A stretch of 19,915 nt of DNA from Flavobacteriaceae bacterium (GTDB taxonomy: Bacteria; Bacteroidota; Bacteroidia; Flavobacteriales; Flavobacteriaceae), in NCBI GenBank assembly GCA_029253805.1, contig JAQWYU010000077.1, positions 1 through 19,915 on the forward strand. The letters are read 5' to 3'. Made by a program: the position numbers and the translations under genes. Shown in pieces: positions 7,943 through 14,105 of this stretch. Within the stretch, counting starts at the first letter, position 1. The number at the start of each line of letters is the position of its first letter. The notes under the pieces are model-generated. The model was not told the origin of the DNA and did not search any database. It saw only the letters and a list, made by a program, of their open reading frames with translations.

Positions 7943-9154
7943 TTATTTTACTTCTGTTGCCAACACAAAAATGATATACTCTGTGGTACTTATATTACTT
8001 TCTATATTGGTGAAAATTATCCTCAAAATGACTTCTTTGGGTAGTATGAGCGATGAAATATTTTCTGGTGAATCAATATGATTAGTTAAAGAAAGATGGT
8101 AATCTTCACACTCCGTTTTTATTATGTTCTGTAAATCCTTAACTGAAATTTCTGGAGTTATTAGTTCATCACTGGAATACCTCTTAACTGATGTAAGATC
8201 ATTGTTCATTTCAAGCTTGGTCCAGTCAGAGGAGTATATAGTTTCTTTTAATTCACAATTGTCGCTATCTTCATTTATATCCAGGCCGTAAGTAACTCTT
8301 TGATATACTTCTATTTCCCCTTTTTCTTTAGGTATCAACTTGATGATTTGGTCATGTGCCGAAAGAGTATTATTTAAAATTTCTAAGGACTGTTCTCTGT
8401 CTAGATATATTATAAACTTATTATCCTTATGGTGATTCGATTGGTTTTCAATTATTTTACCTGAGCTTTCTTCAAAGAATGTTGATTTCAATGTGAAAGC
8501 CGTGAAATCGATTTTATTGCTGTTTACATATTCGTAAGTAAGGTTTGTAAAATAACCTTCTTTATTTACTTTGATTCTTTGTCTATTTGTGGTCTCATCT
8601 TCATGATCTTTCAAATCGATAAGAAATTCTTCATATTGAGGTGCCCTAATTTTAAAAATAGTAGAGAAAGTGAATTCATGAGACATTGGATTATAATGGT
8701 AGCGTCTGGTTGGTGAGTATCTTCGAGCTTCTAATTCATACCAATCTTTCGTTAGGTAAAGTAAACTATCACAAATAAGAATGGACTCAATGGGTGTGCC
8801 GTCAGGGCGCACGGTCAAGGCACGAAGCTTTTTAGATTTATCTTCCACCATCAGTAAAATATATTTGTCTGTTATTTCACAAATAGAGGAAGCCGATATC
8901 GCATTGAGTTCTCCTACCTGAAAAAATCCGCTTTTATACCTTTCATAATCTCTGTCGTCTATTTTTTCACCAATTATTTTTTTGATTTTTATAGAGTCCA
9001 TAAAGTGTATAGATAGATTTGATAGCTTGCCACTTTGCAAGGCTTCTATTTTCAAATGAAATGGAGTATAAGAATTGCGGTGTTTAGGATTGTGATTTTG
9101 AGCAATTGAGTTTACGGTTGTTATCAGCAGAAGTATAACAGGTATTATTTTCAT
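7943..9154 (-). CDS. Exported protein of unknown function, possible cassette gene
   Basis: A 403-residue protein with a signal peptide (MKIIPVILLLITTVNSIAQ, cleavage probably after Gln19). I do not recognise a family. The mature part is highly charged and mixed helix/strand, with a Tyr/Arg-rich stretch around residues 155-170 (YELEARRYSPTRRYHYNP). Few cysteines are present (about residues 93, 128, 307 and 353), and no lipobox, catalytic motif or membrane helix is seen. It should be periplasmic or secreted. The gene is tightly bracketed by two attC-like palindromes: it stops 17 nt after the left GTTAG core, and its start is about 12 nt from the right palindrome. This is the layout of an integron-type gene cassette. 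No promoter was seen between its start and the upstream kinase gene, so it may depend on readthrough. Confidence 0.75.
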   Translation of the reverse strand: MKIIPVILLLITTVNSIAQNHNPKHRNSYTPFHLKIEALQSGKLSNLSIHFMDSIKIKKIIGEKIDDRDYERYKSGFFQVGELNAISASSICEITDKYILLMVEDKSKKLRALTVRPDGTPIESILICDSLLYLTKDWYELEARRYSPTRRYHYNPMSHEFTFSTIFKIRAPQYEEFLIDLKDHEDETTNRQRIKVNKEGYFTNLTYEYVNSNKIDFTAFTLKSTFFEESSGKIIENQSNHHKDNKFIIYLDREQSLEILNNTLSAHDQIIKLIPKEKGEIEVYQRVTYGLDINEDSDNCELKETIYSSDWTKLEMNNDLTSVKRYSSDELITPEISVKDLQNIIKTECEDYHLSLTNHIDSPENISSLILPKEVILRIIFTNIESNISTTEYIIFVLATEVK

Positions 9155-9165
9155 AGTTTAAATTA

Positions 9166-9217
9166 TGCCTAATGCTGGAGCTATACCATTGTTTTAATGT
9201 GGCTTAGGTGTTGTTAG
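9166..9217 (+). repeat. attC-like imperfect palindrome (right flank of a putative cassette)
   Basis: GCCTAAT at 9167-9173 is one base from the left integron core RYYYAAC. An internal hairpin pairs CCATT (9186-9190) with AATGtGG (9196-9202). The right end is CTTAGGTGTTGTTAG, close to TTTAGGTTTTTGTTAG at 7915-7930 of the first element. The last base group GTTAGTA departs from GTTRRRY. The stop codon of the adjacent kinase gene lies inside this element (9204-9206), as is common when cassette recombination sites adjoin genes. Confidence 0.4.
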
Positions 9218-10538
9218 TAAACTTTAACTTATTTAACTTTTTTAATTGATTTATATTCAAAGTGGCAATTATTAATCCATAAAAAAGCCAAGCCAAAAAA
9301 ACTTCATCAAAACTAATAGCAGACTCCTCAATCATTAGACAATTCCAAACCAACAACAGACTAGTGAGAATCAGACTGAACACGGATAGCTTTTTTTTTG
9401 TTATCTTATAACGCAAAAATATTACTTCGATTATTATTATAACTGAAGCGCAGCCAAATGTCCAGAATCCTGCGTGTTCATCCCACCTGTTCTTATCGTT
9501 GAAATCTATGAAGTATAATATGATAAAAATAAAACATGACCAATTCAAAGATCCAAACAGACTCAAATAAAATAACCTCTTAAGTATTAACATACTTGGA
9601 ATTATTATTGTCGGAGAAGCAGTTGTTTCAACCATCGTTTTATCTACAGTTGGAACTGAAGCTGACTCTACAATTGTTTTGTCTGATGAAGGTGCTTCAA
9701 CCATCGTTTTATCCGTTGTATGAGTTGATGAAACTTCTTTGTTGTTCAAAGCGTCTATCCATTCTTTACAATACTGGAAGCGTTGTTTTCTGTCTTTACT
9801 GCACGCTTTATTGATTAGCTCGTTTAAATAACCCGTACCGGTTAACTCAGGTAATGGTTCGTAAACAATTTTATTGAAGATATCGAATTGTGACTTTGTA
9901 TTAGTATCGTAGGGTGGTTTCCCTTTTAAAGCATAATATAAGGTAACTCCTAATGAGTAAATATCGCTTCGATGGTCAATAGACTTATCTGCTTTTACTT
10001 GCTCAGGGCTCATATATATTGGGGTTCCAATTTGAGTGCCAGTCTGTGTCATTTCGCTACCCTGACCAAATAACTTAGCAATGCCAAAGTCAAGTATTTT
10101 TATGTGCCCATTAGGCAAAACAAAAATATTAGAAGGCTTAATATCGCGATGCACAATTCCCTTTTCATGAGCATAGTTTAAAGCTGATAATGTCTGAGAA
10201 AAATAATTAATAATATCTTTTTCTGCCAATGCACCATTATTCTTAATCACATCATTCAGGTCTTCTCCATTGAGATATTCCATCACAATAGAAAGCTGTC
10301 CAGGTTGTTCATCAAAATCTATTACTTTAGTAATGTTTGGATGGTCAAGAGAAGCCATGAGTTTGGCTTCGTTAAGAAAGCGCTCTTTTATTTGAGCATT
10401 AGTGGAAAGTATAGGATTTAGTACTTTAATGGCAACCTTGGTTCCAAGCAGTTCATGTTCTGCTTCGTAAACAGAAGCCATTCCTCCCTCTCCTAACAGT
10501 TTTGTGATTTTGTATTTTCCTATGGTATTATTTATCAT
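9204..10538 (-). CDS. Membrane-bound Ser/Thr protein kinase with DKT(M/I)VE linker repeats and four TM helices
   Basis: I place the start at the ATG at 10536-10538, so that the protein begins MINNTIGKYKITKLLGEGG, as is usual for bacterial Hanks-type kinases. A longer reading from 10613 would add 25 hydrophobic residues with no kinase homology. From this start (444 residues) the protein has a glycine loop GEGGMA (16-21), ATP lysine in AIK (38), HRD (130-132), DFG (150-152) and SPE (177-179). All catalytic residues are present, so it should be active. The linker (270-310) carries DKTMVE, DKTIVE and DKTMVE at about 276, 286 and 299. Four membrane helices follow (about 319-344, 356-375, 384-402, 411-428), with no sizable extracellular sensor domain. 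The kinase faces the cytoplasm. The C-terminal TNNT and the stop run into the attC-like element at 9166-9217. It is separate from the kinase/FHA operon but 1.3 kb downstream of it. Confidence 0.9.
   Translation of the reverse strand: MINNTIGKYKITKLLGEGGMASVYEAEHELLGTKVAIKVLNPILSTNAQIKERFLNEAKLMASLDHPNITKVIDFDEQPGQLSIVMEYLNGEDLNDVIKNNGALAEKDIINYFSQTLSALNYAHEKGIVHRDIKPSNIFVLPNGHIKILDFGIAKLFGQGSEMTQTGTQIGTPIYMSPEQVKADKSIDHRSDIYSLGVTLYYALKGKPPYDTNTKSQFDIFNKIVYEPLPELTGTGYLNELINKACSKDRKQRFQYCKEWIDALNNKEVSSTHTTDKTMVEAPSSDKTIVESASVPTVDKTMVETTASPTIIIPSMLILKRLFYLSLFGSLNWSCFIFIILYFIDFNDKNRWDEHAGFWTFGCASVIIIIEVIFLRYKITKKKLSVFSLILTSLLLVWNCLMIEESAISFDEVFLAWLFYGLIIATLNINQLKKLNKLKFTNNT
9627..9713 (-). repeat. 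Triple DKT(M/I)VE peptide repeat in the kinase linker
   Basis: Three copies of a six-residue motif, Asp-Lys-Thr-(Met/Ile)-Val-Glu, spaced 10 and 13 residues apart between the kinase domain and the first membrane helix. Each offers a threonine with an acidic residue at +3, a context that suits kinase autophosphorylation and FHA binding. The DNA copies at 9627-9644 and 9696-9713 are nearly identical. Confidence 0.7.
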
Positions 10539-10630
10539 GTCTCGGTTCTGTTTGATTACTAATATTTGTACATAGCGAATATAAACAAAAAGTATAAATT
10601 TTATTTTAGGCAATAATGCCGGGGACTAGG

Positions 10631-10677
10631 ATGAGTTAAATTGAATTATTTTTGTGAGGATTTGAACTGTTTTAAGA
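10631..10677 (+). repeat. Dispersed intergenic repeat, copy D
   Basis: GAGTTAAATTGAATTATTTT followed by TGTGAGGATTTGAACTGTTTTAAG aligns with copies A-C. The 3' half (GAGGATTTGAACTGTTTTAA) is closest to copy C. It directly abuts the stop codon of the small HExxH gene. Just before it (10608-10619) lies a short hairpin, GGCAATAATGCC. Confidence 0.4.
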
Positions 10678-11040
10678 CTATTTACTTCGTTCTCTAGCAT
10701 CAATTTCCATCCAATGGTTGTTACCACGTCCATGTTTTAAAAACTCACTAATATATTCATAGTAAAAATTAAAGAATCCCATTTCCTGATATTGTTCCCA
10801 ATGGATTCGTTCATGTGCTAATAAAGACCCCTTACCATCACCTTCGTCTTTATATTTTTTTTCTATAAAGATACCAAACGGAGGAATTGTAGCCGCCATT
10901 TGCTTTCCTGGAATATCAACAGACATGTATATCACTCGTTCCTTTTTGATTAGATTACTGTAAACCATAAATCCGATAGTTAACAGTAAGAATGCTTTTG
11001 TAATTTTTTTTATTTGTATATTTTTATTTGAAATTTCCAT
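10678..11040 (-). CDS. Small membrane-anchored HExxH (zincin-like) protein
   Basis: A 120-residue protein with one N-terminal membrane helix (about 14-28) and a zinc-binding motif HERIH at 76-80 in the context LLAHERIHWEQYQ. Further acidic residues follow at 83 and in MEIDARE near the end (Glu112), which may supply the third ligand. Small proteins with the same order (IPGK, PPFGIFI, AHE.xHWEQY, MEIEARE) occur in Bacteroidota and are unnamed. The chain is much shorter than a typical M48 peptidase, so catalysis is uncertain. The ATG lies inside the end of the upstream gene (17-nt overlap), which indicates translational coupling with the phosphodiester-glycosidase-like protein. The helix would place the HExxH domain in the periplasm. 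Confidence 0.7.
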   Translation of the reverse strand: MEISNKNIQIKKITKAFLLLTIGFMVYSNLIKKERVIYMSVDIPGKQMAATIPPFGIFIEKKYKDEGDGKGSLLAHERIHWEQYQEMGFFNFYYEYISEFLKHGRGNNHWMEIDARERSK

Positions 11041-11701
11041 AAATATAAGTAGTTGGATGTTTAATTTCTAAAAAATTTTTTAAACTGTGTGGAACAGAAC
11101 TAAATGTTGTTATTCCATTATCATCACTGAACTTATAATCAACTGATGTGCCACCATCTAACAATATCCCATCGACAATATTTAGCGTTAACGAGAATTC
11201 TATAATTTCTTTAATTGTGACAAAACCAATTCTATTTGAAGATATTACAATAATATCTCCATCTTTGTTTTGACCCATTAAGGTTCTGTATCTCTTTTGT
11301 TTTGCATGTTTACTTTTAGTTAAACGGTGATTAATATCACCATTATTTATACCCCACAATATAGTCTGAGACGCAAATTTAGTCCGTGATGGGCACTTTA
11401 AAGGACTAACATGTGGTAAATCGTTAAGAACATAAAAAAACCCACCGCCCTTAACTCTGCTGCTTTTTTGTTTGCCATTTATAACAACTAAACCTATCGT
11501 TGCGTTATCGCTAAAGAAATTACTGTTAATGTAAAAATCAGAGTCTACTGGACGCGTTTCTGACACGCCAAAATTCATTACATCTTTTTCAATATTAACT
11601 ACATTGTACTGTAAATAACTTGAAACTTTAGTGTTAGATACTTCTTTTGGTCCATTCACGAACCAAATAAAAATTATTAAAATTAGTGGTAGTCTTATAA
11701 T
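11024..11701 (-). CDS. Phosphodiester glycosidase (NAGPA/DUF2233)-like exported protein; start codon uncertain
   Basis: The domain (about 200 residues) has the pattern of NAGPA-type phosphodiester glycosidases: DSDFYINSNFF, ATIGLVVINGK, RTLMGQNKDGDIIVI, then DGILLDGGTSVDYKF near the C-terminus. Relatives remove N-acetylglucosamine from phosphodiesters or act in exopolysaccharide and wall glycan metabolism. The first conventional start is a GTG at 11657-11659, giving 211 residues without a signal. However, the frame stays open upstream and encodes RLPLILIIFIWF directly before it, an obvious export signal. I therefore extend the feature to an ATT codon at 11699-11701 (ATT ATA AGA CTA), which is either a rare start or a mutated ATG. 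The in-frame stop above is at 11738-11740. The 3' end overlaps the HExxH gene by 17 nt. Family call good; start doubtful. Confidence 0.7.
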   Translation of the reverse strand: MIRLPLILIIFIWFVNGPKEVSNTKVSSYLQYNVVNIEKDVMNFGVSETRPVDSDFYINSNFFSDNATIGLVVINGKQKSSRVKGGGFFYVLNDLPHVSPLKCPSRTKFASQTILWGINNGDINHRLTKSKHAKQKRYRTLMGQNKDGDIIVISSNRIGFVTIKEIIEFSLTLNIVDGILLDGGTSVDYKFSDDNGITTFSSVPHSLKNFLEIKHPTTYIYGNFK

Positions 11702-11861
11702 AGTGTTGTAAAGTAAATGATAAATATAAATGAATATCTAAGATGGGGATTAATCAAAGATCCATCTGAAACATTTAAAATATAGCTTAAATTTATAGAA
11801 TTTATTGTTCCTTCTCGTTCATTATCTAGAATAACATTGGTATATAGTATTTAATTTCTAA

Positions 11862-14093
11862 TTATCTTTTATTTCTAATTCTCTTTATCTTTGTTTCGTC
11901 ACCATTTCCTAAAAATTTAAGCGTCCTTTTTTGTTCGAAACTTTTATTTTTTATGTCGATGACGTGACGCGTAATTTTAAATAGACTATTTTTATTTGTA
12001 AATACCTTTTTGTTACGTTTATCATAATACACGGCATAGATTTTACCTTCATACGACTTTTTAAATAGTAATCGTTTTTTTGAAACACTATATACTTTAA
12101 ATCTATCATTATTCCATATAATGAAATAATCCCCAAACTTTTTTGTGTAATATTTCGGATTTTCTCTATCTATAGTTTCTTGATAGAAAGTTTTAGAAGC
12201 AACTATAGGAGGGATGTAGCCACAATCTTTTGAGTTTCGTTTTTTCAGAGAACCTTTGTAATGCCCCCCTTTTCCGTCATGGTAATATTGGTATAGGTCA
12301 GTTCCATTACAACGAACCTTATATTTAGTCCCTTTTTTAGGATGCTTGCGAGGTGTTCTTATTCTTTTGTCATCATTTAGTATAGTATAACTATATTTTG
12401 TTTGCTCTCCTAGGGTCGCATTTTCTGGATTTTGTAATTCAATTATGATAGTTTCGTCCTGTTCTTTCATTTTATCATTGATAATATCTAGCTCAATAAA
12501 TCCTAATTTTTGATTAGCTTCTATTATAACGGTATCTGATTTTGTAGTATAATCATTTTTTATGGTAGCTGATCCTGTGTACTTTATTGGAATTTTTACC
12601 ACAGACTCCGATGGTTTGGAAAGTACTACTAGAATCTTAGCATAGCTTTGTGATTCAACTATTTCTGTTTTAAGAGTCTCAAAATTAACTGTGGGGATAA
12701 TTAGAGGAGATGTTTTTCCAACTATTTCTTTTTGAGTGTTAAATCCAAAGATTGCTAAAACTATCAAACTCAATATTATTGAATAAGAAATATATTCTTT
12801 TTTATGGGGTTTAATATTTTCAACACTTTCAGTGATATTTTTTCTAGTTTCAATCCTTTTGTTATTATATAACTTAGAGCCCTCAGGGCTGTTTTTATTA
12901 AGTTTAAATTGTACCGATTCAATAGCCCATAAAATAGTCAACTTAATATAGATAAGAACTTTACTTAAATTAGCTGGAATATTTTTTAAATAATAAAAAA
13001 TATTATTTTTTAATTTTAATAGAGAACTAAAGGGATCTGTTTGTTTTTCAATATTAAAATTTATCACTTCATTTTTCTTGAGAAAAAGTTGTTGCTGAAT
13101 TTTTTTATATCCCGGCTTCTCTATTTTAATAGAAATGGGTACATCATTAGATACATCAAATGATTTGCTAAATTCAGTCCCATAGTGCTGCTCTTCATCT
13201 AAATAAATTGTAGCGTCTATCCCATTAGCTATCTTAACTTTTAGATTAAAAATAAAAACTGTAGGAATATCTTTAATATGTTTTTTAAGTTGTACTAATT
13301 CTTTTTTAAATGCATCACAAGATGGATAGCGTTTTTTCGGTTTTTTTTGTGTTGCGTTCTGAACAATAGTATTCATTTTTAGGCTAACTTCAGGGTATAC
13401 CGATTGAATTGACTGAAGCGGTTCCTTAGCGACTTTTAGATAAATTTGCCCTTGTGTAAGTCCTTCATAGGGTGGTTTTCCAGTCAACATTTGCCATAGT
13501 GTAACACCCAAGCTATAAATATCTGAATATTTTGTGATAGGCTCTCCATTACAATGCTCTGGACTCATGTACATAGGGGTGTAACCCGCTGAACTTCCTA
13601 TTTTTGTTAACGTTGGATCATTTTCAGTATTTTTTGCAATTCCAAAATCCAACAATCGAATTTCAGATTTATCATTTATCATTATATTAGAAGGCTTGAT
13701 ATCTCTATGAATAATCTTTTTCTTGTGGATATGACTCATTGCATCCAAAACCTTGGTATAAATGTCAATTACTCTTTCCTCTGGTATTGGACCAGTCACG
13801 TTTCTAATATAAAGATCTAGTGGGTGGCCTTCAAAGTATTCCATTACTAAATGACATCCAGAACTATTTGCGATATATTCGTAGACTCCTATAATACTTG
13901 GATGCCCAAGACTTGCAAGCGTTTTAGCCTCTTGTTTAAACCGTTTAACATGAAGCTTATCACTCGTTAATGATTTGTGTAAGGATTTAATGGCAACATT
14001 TCGCTCAAGTAAAGTGTCCCATGAAAGAATTACATTTCCTTGAGCGCCTTCTCCGATATCTTTAATTTTTTTATATCTTTCTAATCCTTTCAT
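11862..14093 (-). CDS. Ser/Thr protein kinase with PEGA-like domain, TM segment and Calx-beta ectodomain
   Basis: A 743-residue protein. The Hanks-type kinase domain spans residues 7-266: glycine loop GEGAQG (14-19), Lys36, HRD (129-131), DFG (149-151) and SPE (177-179), all intact. Residues about 283-350 form a PEGA-like beta domain (IKIEKPGYKK). A moderately hydrophobic stretch at 379-394 precedes a clear membrane helix at 435-451. A Calx-beta domain follows (about 466-575; VVLSKPSESVVKIPIKYTGSA, EANQKLGFIELDIINDKMKE, DETIIIELQNPENATLG, ILNDD). The basic C-terminal 170 residues contain Cys595 and Cys624 and match nothing I know. The kinase would be cytoplasmic and the Calx-beta part outside, a possible sensor of envelope or calcium state. 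It is the last gene of the operon, 12 nt after the FHA-ABC transporter gene. No clear terminator follows. Confidence 0.88.
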   Translation of the reverse strand: MKGLERYKKIKDIGEGAQGNVILSWDTLLERNVAIKSLHKSLTSDKLHVKRFKQEAKTLASLGHPSIIGVYEYIANSSGCHLVMEYFEGHPLDLYIRNVTGPIPEERVIDIYTKVLDAMSHIHKKKIIHRDIKPSNIMINDKSEIRLLDFGIAKNTENDPTLTKIGSSAGYTPMYMSPEHCNGEPITKYSDIYSLGVTLWQMLTGKPPYEGLTQGQIYLKVAKEPLQSIQSVYPEVSLKMNTIVQNATQKKPKKRYPSCDAFKKELVQLKKHIKDIPTVFIFNLKVKIANGIDATIYLDEEQHYGTEFSKSFDVSNDVPISIKIEKPGYKKIQQQLFLKKNEVINFNIEKQTDPFSSLLKLKNNIFYYLKNIPANLSKVLIYIKLTILWAIESVQFKLNKNSPEGSKLYNNKRIETRKNITESVENIKPHKKEYISYSIILSLIVLAIFGFNTQKEIVGKTSPLIIPTVNFETLKTEIVESQSYAKILVVLSKPSESVVKIPIKYTGSATIKNDYTTKSDTVIIEANQKLGFIELDIINDKMKEQDETIIIELQNPENATLGEQTKYSYTILNDDKRIRTPRKHPKKGTKYKVRCNGTDLYQYYHDGKGGHYKGSLKKRNSKDCGYIPPIVASKTFYQETIDRENPKYYTKKFGDYFIIWNNDRFKVYSVSKKRLLFKKSYEGKIYAVYYDKRNKKVFTNKNSLFKITRHVIDIKNKSFEQKRTLKFLGNGDETKIKRIRNKR

Positions 14094-14105
14094 ATTCTTT
14101 ACATT

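Noticed and set aside
9596..9814. Plus-strand open frame opposite the kinase linker
   Set aside because: It lies wholly inside the minus-strand kinase gene, antisense to the linker and kinase end, and has no homology or promoter. It is a shadow frame.
10539..10613. Longer N-terminus for the membrane kinase starting at 10613
   Set aside because: The extra 25 residues precede the conserved kinase start (GKYKITKLLGEGG) and contain only a hydrophobic AT-rich translation. The ATG at 10538 fits the family better.
10608..10630. GGCAATAATGCC and following bases as a third attC-like site
   Set aside because: Only a four-base-pair stem and a loose TTTTAGGC resemblance; no GTTRRRY core nearby that aligns with the two better elements.
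2356..10643. Dispersed repeats as integron attC sites, because GTTAAGT and GTTAAAT match GTTRRRY
   Set aside because: Copies B and C break the core, and no paired RYYYAAC core or hairpin arms accompany any copy. They are kept as a separate repeat family.
11702..11861. Rho-independent terminator for the kinase/FHA operon
   Set aside because: No GC-rich or long inverted repeat followed by a T-run was found on the minus strand in this gap.
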